DNA from: Mesostigma viride
Lineage: Eukaryota > Streptophyta > Mesostigmatophyceae > Mesostigmatales > Mesostigmataceae
Direction of reading: 5' to 3'
DNA: 64,000 nt
NCBI GenBank assembly: GCA_009746045.1
Contig: RPFO01000114.1
Span: 1,013,676-1,077,675, forward strand
The position numbers were made by a program, and so were the translations under genes. Numbering within the stretch: position 1 is the stretch's first letter; each line of letters starts with the position of its first letter. The notes under the pieces are model-generated. The model searched no databases, had not been told where the DNA came from, and was given only the letters and a program-made list of their open reading frames with translations. Of the stretch, positions 10,829 through 22,879 are shown in pieces.

Positions 10829-12565
10829 CCCGTGTTTTTTTAATTAGAACGCGATATATCGCGTTGTAAGCTTTTTTTAGAACGCGTATAGCACCTAAGG
10901 AAAATTTTTTTTCATGGTCATGTATATACTTTCCTGAAAGCCCATAAATCAAAGGATTTTTTGAGCTACTCAGACCTACAAACTGCTTATTCATTAGAGA
11001 GATACACTGGTTTGAATACAGGGGGGTCTGACCATGACCGCGATTTCTTGACCCTAGGTCACAAGTCATGCGCTTATTCACAAATGGTTCATGAAAAAAA
11101 TCTGGCTTCTTGCACGAGCTATGGGCAACATATGCAGGCTCTGTGAAACAAAACTCAGGCCCATTGGGCCACTGGAGCTATTTTTCATTAGCATCACAAT
11201 TACAACGCAGTACAACGCAGTGGGAAACATGAGAGCCCTTGACAACATTACGCAACGACCCGAGCCCCATAAACGGGGCCATAGTGAGCTTGGAGGGTCA
11301 AAACGTTGAACATAGGCGTTGTATAAGTTATACAGCATCAAACATGCATCAAACATCATGACTGGATGACCTAATATGACTGAATCAGGCAGCCATAGCC
11401 AAAGCATCATCCACTCTCACAACGTGTTGAGCACATGCCTCGTGGGAATGGAGGTGCTGGGTTTTCATTCCATAACGCGTGCAATACTGAAAGAAAGAGG
11501 CACGTGTAATGCAAGGCTTGGATAGGTTGAGTGATCCATGAGCTTACATGCAGGCAAAGATGACGCTGGAATGCATGCTAGCAAATGGTGGCAAGATGCT
11601 AACAACACATGATTATACACCATGATTATGGGCACCCAGCTGATCTTCTTGCACAATCAACGCAGTATAAACCATCAACATCCAATCCTCACGATATATG
11701 CACGGCTTGACGACGTATACAGCACCTAAATACTGCACAACTGCAACCTGCTATGGCTGACATGCAAGCAACGTCGAGTAGGATGGCGGTCTTAGAGAGG
11801 CTGGGCAGAGGTCGGTAGAAATAAGTGGAAAACTGGCAGAAACTAGGTAGAAACACGATATACTTACGCCTGCAAGCACTATTGAGCCGGTGGCAGAGGC
11901 CATTTCCAGGAAAATACAGCATACCGTAGCAATAGCCACGGTCACGCCTTACGCTATTTGCAGGCACCATCATGCCCGGAGCTACCCAATAAAAGTCTGC
12001 ACAAATCTCGGTTTAGCCGAGAGTCCGGGCGTTCGGAATGAATAAACATGTGTTAAGAAGTCGAAACACCATGGAAATACCAAGCATGGTGCCGCAGCAG
12101 ACCCGAGTCTTGACGTAATAATATGTATGCCGGTTTCCAGGGTTTCCGCATGAAAGTTGGGTGAGAAACTGGAAAAAACTACGTTTTCTTTGCCCCAGTA
12201 CCTCAACAAACTCGTAGAAACCTAATTATCAACCTTTGAACGCATCATCATGGTCGTGCTACCCAACAGCCACTGAAATTCGCGCGAAAACTGGCGAGAT
12301 CTACCTGCCGCCATCGCCGTCGTCTTCACCTTCGTCCCGCGAAAATGCCTGATTTCAGTGGTACATATTTGTTTGCAGCTGTCACAAAAAAAATACCAAA
12401 AATACCAGGATTTTTTCTTGAATTCTATGAGATGTTTCTGACCTGTCTTGAAAGTTTCAGACCAAAAATCGCATGTTTAATAGGTTTGCCACGTGTCAGA
12501 TTACAACGCGATACATCGCGTTCTAACCCTACAACGCGATGTATCGCGTTGTAAAAAAACACGGG
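10829..12565. mobile_element. PiggyBac-like non-autonomous element
   Basis: TTAA at 10825-10828 and 12566-12569 flanks inverted termini that both begin CCCGTGTTTTTTTA read inward. Just inside are palindromic blocks: AACGCGATATATCGCGTT (10848-10865) on the left, and two near-identical AACGCGATRYATCGCGTT units (about 12505-12553) on the right. TTAA targets and termini starting CCC are typical of the piggyBac superfamily, and the window also holds a coding member. The 1.74 kb interior contains no transposase frame that I recognise. Confidence 0.7.
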
Positions 12566-12569
12566 TTAA

Positions 12570-13424
12570 ACCTATGCCTTTTTGCCTAAAACGAGGTCGA
12601 AATAAGATCTCGAGAAATGCATGAGCTAAGACAGCTATTCTGATCAGACACTCCGCAAAGGTGAAAACCTTTGCGTTCAGTGCCAGGCCGCGGAAAACGC
12701 GGAAAACGCGATCTGCAAATGAATCCGACCGGAATCGAACTGGGGACCTCTCGCACCAATTTTGCTGACTATAGGACGGACGTCTCCGGATACCATGGCA
12801 TCGCCAACTTACACCTACAGTCATCCGCAAAAGTTCTCCTGTCCGGGGAGTGATGCAAGCCTTTCGGATTTGGTACTAGATAAATCACTCGAGATCTGTG
12901 TGTAGGAGTACTACACACGTGTCTGCACGCGAGACTTGTTCAGTCTCGCACCGTGAGACGGGCTGAACACGGCTGAATCCTTCTTTTTAGTAGAAGGGGG
13001 CGTAAGACAGCTATGACTGTAGGCTAAGTCAAACTACAGATGGTGAACATGAAAAGTTTGGATCAGTGCAAAAGAAGGCACAACCCTCGAGCGGGTCAGC
13101 CTCTTGACAAAGCCAGGCTCTAAGTTGACAGGACAGCACACATGTGCACTAAAATGGCCCTGAATAACTGTCTCCTGAACAATTTCCTTTCCTAGTCATC
13201 ACTGTCACTCGTATGCTAGACATGGCACATAAGCGCACTTCTGATCCACACGCTACAAGGGCAGTGTTCAAGCGTGCCGGGTGCCACCCTTGCCTACCTG
13301 CAATGTTGGCTGTGGCAGTCAGCTAGTGACGGCCAACCCAGGGATCCACTGAACTTGCCAGGAAGGCCAGGCGTAAGCCTGTCAGGTGCATAGGTTGAGG
13401 AACTATCTCCCACGCCGTCTCGCA
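12570..13424. other. Intergenic, one tRNA-like patch
   Basis: No coding region was recognised apart from the tRNA-like segment at 12719-12785. The repeated motif 'gtgagacgggctgaacacggctgaatcc' type sequence near 12945-12980 is not assigned. Confidence 0.35.
12719..12785 (-). other. tRNA-like A/B-box segment
   Basis: The minus strand reads TCCGTCCTATAGTCAGC, then 'GTGCGAGAGGTCCCCA', GTTCGATTCC and GGTCGGA. The B-box is exact (12731-12740), and a weak pairing of TCCGTC with GGTCGGA imitates an acceptor stem. The part that should hold the anticodon arm is too short, so a tRNA-derived SINE or tRNA relic is more likely than a functional tRNA. Confidence 0.35.
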
Positions 13425-13430
13425 TTTATT
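13425..13430 (-). terminator. Possible polyadenylation signal of SMT1
   Basis: AATAAA on the minus strand, about 100 nt past the SMT1 stop codon. Green algae often use TGTAA instead, and none was seen nearer, so the role is uncertain. Confidence 0.35.
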
Positions 13431-13530
13431 GCCGAGTACAGCGACCCAACCATCCCATTTTCCATAGCAGGACATCCAATCAACGCGCTATTCATAGCAC
13501 CATACCGCCCACACGACGGCAAGGCGGTTC

Positions 13531-16500
13531 TTACGCACCCTGCACCTTTTTGCTGGCCCTGCCGGGCGCCCCTGCGCCCGCGGGTTTGCGGCACAGGATG
13601 AGGTGCATCGGCGTAAAGATGCCTGTCTCACCCCCCGCGACAAGGTCGGCCGCTGTGTGCAGCAGCATGCCGTGCACCTCGCGCATGCCCTGCGGCGCGA
13701 TGCGCAAGAACGTGAGCACTGCGACAAGTGCGTGCGTGAGCCAGCTGCGCCACTTGCCCAGCCGCAGCTTGTCATACCAGGGGAGCGCAGGGGGGAGAGC
13801 CAGGTCGCGGCTCTCCAGCACCTCAAAGCCGACCTCCTTGGCCGCGTCCATGCACTGCTGGTAGCTGCGCAGGTTGGGCAGCGCGTTGCCGTAGTTGATG
13901 CCATCGATGATGGCCACGTGGGCCGGGTTGCTCTTGTCAAACTTGTGGGTGGTCACCCACTCATACGTGCCAAACAGGCAGCCGGGCTTGAGCACGCGGA
14001 AACACTCGGCATACACCGCGCGGATGGACGGGGCATGACAGGTGGCGTCCATCGCGTACACCTGGCGTGGGGGAGGGCGTGGGGGGACGGCGTTCCTTGT
14101 CAACTTGTTGTCAGTATCATCATGTGGCGGGTGCAAATCTCAGAAAAAGCAGCCCAGGGGACATGATGGGTTCAATGCAAGTGCAAATACTAATAATAAT
14201 ATGTTGTCCCGGTTCAACCCACCCAATCAAGCTAGTGCCCCATTTAACTTTCCCTGGTCGCACAACGCGGTAATCGTGCGACCACGTGTGCACTGGCCAC
14301 CCACACAGGAGGGTCGACCTGCTTGCTGAACAAACATACCGTGGTCGGCATGAAGCATGCTGCCAAACAACAGCGGCAGGAAAGAAGCCCTGTATCAATT
14401 CCCTCAGGGTTCTAGTGCCATCCATGCGCAAGCAAACAGCAGCTCAGCAGACAAAACCAGCCCGGCACTCCTCGCTGTGACTTTGGCAATCACTTGGGTC
14501 CCTGTGGGTTGAGAACATACACAGACTTCCGCCTAGCACGGCCACCATATGGGTAAAGCGGCTCACATCCAGCTTTCTAGACGGCTGCCCTTGCATGGCA
14601 GCGCGGCTGCCCCTATGGGTAAAGCGGTTGGCATCCAGCTTTCTAGTATGCTGCCCTTGCATGGCGGCAGAAGAGGCGAAGAGCGGGCACGATGGGGGTG
14701 GTTCCTGATTGGTGGAGTGATGGGCAAGGCAGCCTACCCAGTCACCCGCTACCAGACGGGAGTGAGACAAGGGCTCGCCCGCGCGGGCTGCGGACATGGC
14801 CATGAGGGAGCAGAGCCGGCGCAGTAGCGCAGTGTAGGGCACAATCGGCGCAAGTTTAGACCCCCACGACCGGCATCCAAGGGCACATGCGCTCGGTCGT
14901 AGAATGCGGGTGTAGTAATTAGTAATTACATGTCCCTGCAGCAAGAATGCCCCTGGCACCAGACGAGGTAGAGACGAGGGTAGACCTCTTCCCGTCAGCC
15001 GCAGCCCCTTACCGCGTCAAACGAGTCATCCTCGAACGGCATCGCCATGAAGTCCCCGCGCACGACCGTGCAGCAGGGCTTGGCCCCCGCCACCCCGGCC
15101 AGCCCCGCTGCCTGGTTGTGGTGCTGGCACCGCTGCACCTGGTACTCGCTGATGGTGATGCCCGTGACGTCCGCGCCGCTGTGCCTAGCAATCTCCCGCA
15201 TTGGCCCGCCCACGCCGCAGCCCACGTCGAGCGCCTTCATGCCCAGCTGCAGCTTGAGCCGGTCCGCCATGTCGCGCTCGTGGCAGCGGTTGCTCTCCTT
15301 GTAGCTGCGGTGGGGCGCCTGCAAAAGGGGGGGGGGCAGTAGTGGCATATGGTGGAGGTTGGGCATGCCGAGTGAGCATAATGCAGGGAGCTAACTTGGG
15401 GGGGGGGGGGGGGGGGGGGGGGGGGCATGGAAGTTGTTCCTGGGATCCCACCCGGGCAGTATGGGTGGGACAGATACGCCTGTGCATCTGGACAGGGTGC
15501 ATCCAACATGGACGTAACCACGAATCCGTGCCACGCCCAGAGGAGGATCACCGGCGGGGGTGGTCTGGTTTGTGCTGTGTGGTGGCACGGGTGCAAGTAA
15601 TGGGCACGCCTATGACGCACCCATCGCGGCTGCCCCCACGTGCGGCTACTAGATCCCGTGTGCGAGTCAACAGAGCAGAGGGGCGCCCGGGCAGGTGGTG
15701 GTGGCCTGGGCACATACACGGATGGGTGAGGGAACGTGATGGTAGAACACCTGCCCGCCCACCGACCAGCACCCCGCATCCCTGCCCACACGCCCAACTG
15801 CCCACCCGCCCACGCGCCTGGCTCCCCACCCGCCTGCCTGCCTGCGTGGCTGGGCATGGTAGCTTGACAGGTCATCATGGGCTGGTAGGTCACACGATGG
15901 CTGACACGATTTGCAACCTAGTTCAACTCCCGTGGGCGCTGGGAGGAAGGCATGTGTGAGCACCACCAGGCGCGTGACGCCGCCAGGCCAGCCGTGCTCC
16001 CCACACAGTACATGTGCATGTAACAGGGCCCACACTTGGCTTGCCTCACGGGGCGCGCTACCCATGAGCGACATACGGCGAATATGCACACACTGGCTAC
16101 TGCCGCCCCCAACTACCTTTGGCAGCACACATCTACCCAAGGTATCGCCTGGACATAGGCCCAGGGGGCAGCCACCATCTGGTACTATGGCCAGTATTAC
16201 AGTGACCCGTCGCCACCCCACCAAAGACTGCCAAGGCATACGTACACGTCACACCATCGCAATTTCTACAGCGCTGCCGCCAGCCCCTGTGATAAGAAGG
16301 ATTGGGGCTCCCAGGCATTGCCCAAGTGTTAAATGCCTAGAAGCAGACATGCGCTACACAGCCATTTCACATCGACATGCATGCAATGACGATGTACGCT
16401 ACCAGAACTTTTGTCCCAGCTAAAATGCGGTCAGCGTTCCTGCAAACATCGACACTGTAGATGCTATGGTGAGGTATACTTTTGCAGGTATACGTCAGCA

Positions 16501-16803
16501 TGGCCTCACCTGGGGGGAAAAGTGGAAACTCTGGCCCCAGCCCCATTCGTACATGTCCGTCACGAGGTCGTAGTACTTATTCACCAACTCGGGTGCTCGG
16601 CAAGGCTGTTCGATGCCATTGCCATTCTCTTGTCGGAAACCCTTGTCTAGCTCCTCAAACCTGCCTTTCACATCCTCGCGGGCAACTTGTCCATGCCTAA
16701 TGGGTAGATCGACGGACACTAAGTACCGCACAAGCGCGATAGTGCCGACGCCGACTCCCACCCCCACCGCCCAAAGCGGCACATTTGACGGCATTTCCCA
16801 CAT
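13531..16803 (-). CDS. SMT1: Sterol 24-C-methyltransferase (three exons, complete)
   Basis: The enzyme transfers methyl from S-adenosylmethionine to C-24 of cycloartenol-type sterols, usually at the ER membrane. Exon 1 is 16803-16510 (98 codons, ATG at 16803), exon 2 is 15318-15013 (102 codons) and exon 3 is 14061-13531 (176 codons plus stop). All introns are GT-AG and phase 0, giving 376 aa, normal for the family. Visible family signatures: an N-terminal membrane helix ('VPLWAVGVGVGVGTIALV'), the sterol-binding motif 'YEWGWGQSFHF' at the end of exon 1, SAM motif I 'LDVGCGVGGP' in exon 2, 'YAMDATCHAP' at the start of exon 3, 'GTYEWV', and the C-terminal 'GIFTPMHLILCRKP'. No key residue is missing and no internal stop was seen. 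Exons 1 and 2 both end at strong donors (GTGAGG, GTAAGG). The family assignment is firm; preference for cycloartenol over other sterols is inferred from algal biology. Confidence 0.93.
14547..14668. repeat. Two-copy direct repeat in SMT1 intron 2
   Basis: Two copies about 66 bp apart share 'tatgggtaaagcgg', 'catccagctttctag' and 'gctgcccttgcatggc'. Confidence 0.7.
15398..15425. repeat. 28-bp poly-G run in SMT1 intron 1
   Basis: An uninterrupted G run on the plus strand (poly-C in the SMT1 pre-mRNA). It lies 80 nt upstream of the exon 2 acceptor, and its exact length in the assembly is unreliable. Confidence 0.9.
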
Positions 16804-18465
16804 TTTTCTGGCCGTAAATTACACAAGCAGCAATCACCCCAACTCCTACGCACTAGCGAGGCCCTGACGTCTGCACTCCCCAACCCATATCCTGCCCCGC
16901 CTCCACAAACTCCTGTGTCGTGCGCGCCTGCCGCACCAGGTCGCCCTCGCCTGTATGTGGGCTCACTTCCGCTTTTCGTGCTCGGGCCCAATTATTCAGC
17001 CGTGAGAAATTAAGCCAGCTTCCGTGTCAAGCGACTAGCTGGCAATAGTGGCATGGAACTAGCTGTCATTACATACACTGTATGTAGTTCATTCCGACGC
17101 CTGTCATGACTCGTGTCATGACCGACAGAGTTTGACGCGAGCTGGGAAACTGGCTGGTTACGGTGGCCAACAAAAAGTTTTGTACGGCAGCCGCCAGCAA
17201 CTCTCTGCCGACATGGCCGCGCCGCCGTCAGCGAGCGTCACCACTCACCAGGGCTGCCTTTGCAAGCGTGGACAGTCGTATCCGATTGTTCTCAACTACC
17301 GTTGGCAGGGATGTAACGGCTTAAAAGTCTACCGTATATACCGTACTTTGTCAACGCTACTCGACGTGTCAATTAGGAGGTACAAGGGAGTGAGAAATCA
17401 ACTGAACTGGACTGAACTGGGGAGACCTAGGGCCCAGTCAGTCAGTCAGTCAGCCAGTCGGTTTTTACCACGCAGTAGGTTGAACAGGTCAGGCTCACAT
17501 GACATGTGAGGCTTTGCGGAACCACAGACACATGTGAGTAAGCGGAACCACAGACACATGTGAGGCTTTGTGAACTGCGGCAGTGAACTGTTGGTGAACT
17601 GGGTCTGAGACCGGGTCGTCGGGCCAGAGCACCGGCGCTTCACCGGCCCTTCACTTTCTGCTCACTGATGAATCACATCTTGGTACAGGGTTGTTTGTTG
17701 TTGTCGGGCATGTTCAGTTGTTCAGTTGTTGCCCACGCCGGCGGCACTACATGGCCGGCCGGCAGGCCGCACATGGGCAGCAGAGATTTGGACTCACTGG
17801 ATCACATAATGATGAGTGATGATGCGGCGGGGCGGATGTGAGCAACGACGTGCTCGTCGGTAGTACTGTCATTCACGCCTCAAGTTGGGTTTGATAAGGG
17901 TTTCTCCGGGTCAACCCAAACTTCAGGCGTGAACCCAACTTCAGTAAGGCGTTAAGTTACCATATTACTATTAACCAGCTGGTCGATACGTGGTACCTCT
18001 TCACCTAACGATATAGTCTCAAAAAAAAAAAAAGCCATTGCTTAATAAAAGATACCCATTTACCCGGAAAAAAATTGTGAATTGCCCGTGTTCCTAACGA
18101 TATTCCTAATACCCATTTACCCGGAAAAGTAACCATACAGTAACTTGCCGGCGACCCCCAGCCCTGCTGAAGGACTCAGTTTACGGTGTCTTTTCAATCA
18201 TGATAGCCGGCTCTCGTCAAGGCCGATCAAAGTTCGAACTGCAGTAAAGAATTCACCCCCCGGCCAAGGTCGTATTTCGGGTCGAAACTTGGATGCAACT
18301 CATGCAAGTCATCACCGACACCGGCTGTACTAGGCAATGACCTGGGTCAGGTGAAGCACCGCATGACTACCGACCGTGCCGGCCGGGCCGGCTAGCCAAA
18401 ACTGCCTAAATTTGGTCGGGTGTGCTACTGACACTAAAGGGCATGCGCGTTCTATTGATGATGAG
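16804..18465. other. Intergenic region upstream of SMT1
   Basis: No gene recognised. It should contain the SMT1 promoter, but I see no clear TATA box. A hairpin with about 23-bp imperfect arms lies at 17872-17894 and 17911-17933 (TTCACGCCT... and ...AGGCGTGAA). 'cagacacatgtgaggcttt'-type sequence is repeated near 17500-17570. Confidence 0.45.
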
Positions 18466-18478
18466 TAATTGTCATTTC

Positions 18479-18600
18479 AATATAATTAAATGTAGATAGA
18501 TTAGACCGGTAGGAATGTTTGCACCCATCCATCCATCCATCGGGGTTATTACTGCTCCGTGACTCCCCAACGGGAGCACGAGTCTAATTAATTAATTAAT
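18479..18600 (+). mobile_element. Tail-only LINE insertion with TSD
   Basis: This 122-bp copy of the LINE 3' end is flanked by the 13-bp direct repeat TAATTGTCATTTC at 18466-18478 and 18601-18613. It carries 'agattagaccggtagga', the (catc)n stretch, 'gctccgtgactccccaacg', 'ggagcacgagtc' and a TAATTAATTAAT tail. It is extremely 5'-truncated. Confidence 0.8.
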
Positions 18601-18723
18601 TAATTGTCATTTCGGGCGGTAAGAGCCACACGAAGAGTCGGGACTGGGAGACGGAGGCGCAGTGGCTCCGTCAGTATTTCAGATAGGACGGCTAGTCGAG
18701 TCACATATGTTTCCCTAGATAGG

Positions 18724-21133
18724 TACGTTGGTACTTTGGGTACTGGGGTACGTGACAGATGTCCGTCAGTACCCAGTATACGTAGTGTCCTGCCATTGGA
18801 CAGTACTAGAGTATCCTAGACGCGCTGGCAGCTTGCTGTCCACCGTCAGGCACCGACAGTGGTCGCCGCCAGGCAGATGCTCCGCCGCAACAGAGATCCG
18901 ATCGCCAAACCTGGGCTGCAAGCAGCTCTGAGGGCCGCCTACGAGCAGGCTGAGAAGGCAGATGCTCAGCAGATGGTCAAGGACCTGCGCAGCTGCCAGC
19001 AGAAGCATGACGGCAAGCAAGGGGGCCTGGTTCTGGTACAAGCGCCTCGGGCACCCGGACGGCCTCGGCCGGCCCCACCGCCACGACGTCCCCGGCGCCC
19101 CAGCCAAGCGGCTTCGTACCTGGGCCACGGCCACGGCCGAGGTCGTGGGGACAGCTGCGCCGCCCCCACCCCTGCTCCCAGCCGCCGCCGCCCGCCCGGC
19201 CGCCCTGGCCGGCCCCGCTGGGCCCCCTGCCCCGCCTAGGTCAGCGGCGGACTACCTAGTCCCCCGCTGGTCGGCCCACTTGGCGACCCGTCTGACATGC
19301 CTCCTTTCACCTCTCGCGAGGTCACGGAGGCGGTCCAGCGCCTGCGTTATGACGCAGCCACCGGCTCTGACGAGATTCCGGCCGCAGTTGTAAAACTTGC
19401 AGCCGAATTCGAGGACACAGGTGTTATGCTGCTCTTCCGGGACATCTGCAACCGCCTTCTGCTGTCGTCGCAACCACCTCCAGCGGCCTGGCAACACAGT
19501 TTTCGCACGATGCTGTACAAGAACAAGGGGTCGCCTGCCGACCCCGGCAACTACAGAGGGGTGTGCATTCAAAGTGCCCCCCTCAAGCTTCTTATGCGGC
19601 TCATCCTGAACCGCCTGCGCACGGCCCTGGACGGTCACCTCAGCGAGACTCAGCACGGCTTCCGTTCAGGTCGCAACACAGTACAGGCGCTCTTCGCTAC
19701 TCGCCGCCTGGTGGAGGAACTGCAACGCCTTCAGCCTGGTGAGTCCCCTTTGCACCTTGTGCTGGTGGACTTCATCAAAGCCTTCGATTCGGTTTTCTGG
19801 CCTGCGCTTTGGGACATCCTCGAGTTGTTCCGGATCCCCCGCCCCCTGATTGCTGTCATCCGCAACCTGTATGAAGGGTCCACCACTTCGGTGCGCACTT
19901 CTTACGGGACCACGCCCCCATGCCCTTTACAGATGGGGGTGTGGCAGGGCTGCGTGCTGTCGCCCTACCTGTTCATTATTGTTAATTGTCGAATACGTAA
20001 TGATTCAGGCGCGCAAGCGATTTGCCCGCATCGTGGGCAGGGAACCAGGCGTGCAGGTTGCTAACAAATTCTGGCATGGCGGTGCGGACACGGAGATTCG
20101 GCTGGCAGACATCATCTACGCAGACGACACCACCCTCTTCGAGGACACTGAGCACGTGCAGACATGGCTTGACTGCCTGGCTCTCGAGGCCCGTGCAGTG
20201 GGGCTTGAGGTCAGCAAGAAGACAGAGGCCCTGGCGGTTGGGCTCACCAACTCACCGCCGCCCCTCTATCTCCTAGACGGCTCTCGAGTCCTGTATCGGG
20301 ACCGCGTGAAGCTGCTGGGCAGCCTGCTCCCCAGCTGCGAGGTTGATGTGGACCATCGCATCTCCCTCGCCTGGCACGCTTTACGCCAGTACCGGGCCCT
20401 GTGGCGCAAGCCCCTGGGCAAGATCGAGAAACAGGACCTGTTCAAGGTCCTCGTCCTTCCTGTTCTCACGTATGGGGCCGAGACGTGGACCCTCACCGCC
20501 GACCTGGCCCGCAAGCTGGACGGCGCGGTCACCAGCAATGATGCTGCGTTCCATTTTCAGAGTAGGACATGCTGCTCATGTCCGGCGCAATGAGGACCTA
20601 TACCAGGGCATGCCCTATATCACCAGCACCATTAAGCAACGCCGCCTGCAGCTAGTAGGGCACCTAGCTCGCACCAACCAGGTAGACACCTCACGTGGCC
20701 CCCCCGCAGGACTGCGACCAGCCCAGCCTGGCCGGCACCTCCTGACGTGGGCTGGGCCCAGTGATGTTAGACGCCGCAAGGCCCGCACCTTCAAAGAACA
20801 GCTAGTAGAGGACATGGGGGGCCTAGGCCTCTCTGTGATTTGGAAGAAGATGATGGACAATTAAGGCCAAGTGGGCCCAGGTCATAGAGGACAACGAGCC
20901 CCCCCCAGTGGGGAAGCGCCCGCGTGTGCAATCCCGTGGGAGGCACGCCCGACTGCTCCCCTAGGGCAGCGTGCGGCTGCCTAGATAGATGTTGTAGTTA
21001 GAATGCTAGATAGATGTAGTATGTAGCCGATGTAGATAGATTAGACCGGTAGGACTGTTTGCACCCATCCATCCATCCATCGGGGTTAATGCTCCGTGAC
21101 TCCCCAACGGGAGCACGAGTCTAATTAATTAAT
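18724..21133 (+). mobile_element. 5'-truncated LINE
   Basis: A 2.4 kb non-LTR retrotransposon with reverse transcriptase coding (see the entry at 18859) and a 3' UTR ending in the conserved inverted-repeat motif and AATTAATTAAT tail (21089-21133). The direct repeat CCTAGATAGG at 18714-18723 and 21134-21143 is a likely target duplication and fixes the ends. The endonuclease part is missing, which fits 5' truncation. Confidence 0.7.
18859..20864 (+). pseudogene. LINE reverse transcriptase, frameshifted
   Basis: Reverse transcriptase spread over three frames. 19297-19995 gives the finger/palm start ('VQRLRYDAATGSDEIPAAVV', 'LYKNKGSPADPGNYRGVCIQ', 'FRSGRNTVQALFATRRLVEE', 'VDFIKAFDSV', 'GVWQGCVLSPYLFIIV'). 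A shift near 19990 leads to 'IIYADDTTLFEDTEHVQTWL' with the catalytic YADD, then 'LTYGAETWTL'. A second shift near 20545 leads to 'YITSTIKQRRLQLVGHLAR', ending at 20864. The upstream part (18859-19290) encodes a helix-rich linker ('AYEQAEKADAQQMVKDLRSC') and a Pro/Ala-rich segment. All catalytic motifs survive, but the shifts make it inactive unless they are sequencing errors. It shares more than half its residues by eye with the copy at 25.8-27.5 kb. Confidence 0.85.
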
Positions 21134-22439
21134 CCTAGATAGGGAACGTACATACTGCAGAGTGGAGTGATCTGTGATCACACGATGCTGTGACTAGACT
21201 GCTGCCTGTCATCGTGCGGCCTCGGGCCAACGGTCTGCACCCAACGGTCACTGGCGGCGCAGCCAGTGAGAGGAACGTGTTGATAAAGGGTAAACATATT
21301 TTCTAATAAGCAATTCATTGCCAACAACCATATCCTGTGCTCTCAAGCATTATACTACGTCGCTCGTTATCATTCCTGACTTGAATTTTACAAATGCTCT
21401 TCAGCAATATCAAACTCAACAATAGTTCAAACCGGCAATGGAAAAAAAAGAAAGAAACTATATCTTGGGGACGACGATGATGATCAGTGTCGTCCGCAAG
21501 ACAACAGGGCACCGGCTGATGTCGGTGCGCCCGTGCATGCAATAACAACAAAAGAAAATGAAGAAAAAGAAAAAGAAAGCAAAACGCTGGCAGCAGCTGG
21601 TGGAGGAGCCCGGCACCCAACGAGGGGACGGTGCCAGAACCCTTTTCCCCAGACTCGATGTCGGGCTTCAAACCGTCGCCCTCCAGTTCGGAGTCTCATG
21701 GCTCCGGCTGAGGAACGTGACAACAACAACCATGAGGTGGCTAAAACCCCGCGGAGCAGGCCCACCCTGCGAAACCAGGACTGCGGCTCACCAGATGCTC
21801 CGGAGGTCAAGCAGTCAGTATCCAGTGATCACTTATTACGCCATGTTTCCGCAGCATTCTCATGGCATTCCCACCGGCAGCCGTCTCGGTCCGCCCCCAA
21901 AATTCTCTACGATGGAGCCCTGCATGGATTTATCACGCATGCAACGCCTTCTCGAAGTGATCGCGTCACGTAGGCGGCTGCAGGCACACAATTCACACGC
22001 TTCTGGATAGCCCAGTATTTCATTCTTTGATCATCGCAAATTTTTGTCGCTATATGCATGACTCCTACCTCAGCGTGGAGCGCTGCAGACTGGGAAATTG
22101 TAGCATTTATATACAAAAGCACGAGTTTTTTCACCGATGTCTTTGTAAACCGATTATAGTTGCGGCAAGATTGGGAACTGTGCCGTCTCCACAGCTCCAT
22201 GAGCTGACGACCTCGCCATCATACTAATTAAGGGAGTTGCACGTACTTAATCTTTGCGTCGTTAGTACTTTCGGCTCGGATTAATTGGTCGATCGGGTGT
22301 CAATTGTACTAATCAGTATCCGGCCAGATTTCTCAGGTAAACCGTACTAACGAACCGAAAATTTGTACTAAATGAGGCGCCGAAAGTACTAAGGAAGTGC
22401 GTCGACCCTGTACCTGCTACGTGGCATGCATGTCCCTCG
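21134..22439. other. No gene recognised
   Basis: The sequence holds an A/G-rich stretch (21545-21590) and a B-box-like 'ggtttgaagcc' on the minus strand near 21665, possibly an antisense SINE. ORFs here lack known domains. Confidence 0.35.
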
Positions 22440-22545
22440 GTTTGTTAGTTTGGGCATTAGATAGATACAATAGTCTGAGCTGGTATAGGATTGTCAATCC
22501 ATCCATTCATCGGGGCTCTCCCCAACGGGAGCACGTGTTTAATTG
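22440..22545 (+). mobile_element. Diverged LINE 3' tail
   Basis: It resembles the tails at 18.5 and 21.1 kb: 'ttagatagata', 'atccatccattcatcgggg', 'ctccccaacgggagcacg' and then TTTAATT. Part of the motif is deleted. No target duplication was identified. Confidence 0.5.
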
Positions 22546-22879
22546 TAGCTCGAGCCTGCTCGCTGCTGTTAAATAATCTCATATTCACGTTTGTCAAGTC
22601 GTCCATGATGATGATGGAAATGAATGAAGGTGAAAATGTCTAGCATTGTACGAGGCCTTACTCATCAGGCCTGACTCGAATCAGCAACTTCCGCCTAGTA
22701 GAGGACAGTGTCACATTTGACTCCGTCCGCGCCACGCCCTACCGGGGCGCGCGGACGCGCCGGTGGTGCTCGTGCTTACGCGCCCCGTCGGCATGCACTT
22801 AATAATATCCTCTGGACAACACCGGACGAAGCTAGTAACCACGGAGCTTGCATGGGTTGGACCCTCGATGAGGATCTGA

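Noticed and set aside
2461-12785. Functional tRNA genes at 2461 and 12719
   Set aside because: Only T-arm and B-box are convincing; no complete cloverleaf or anticodon arm can be drawn.
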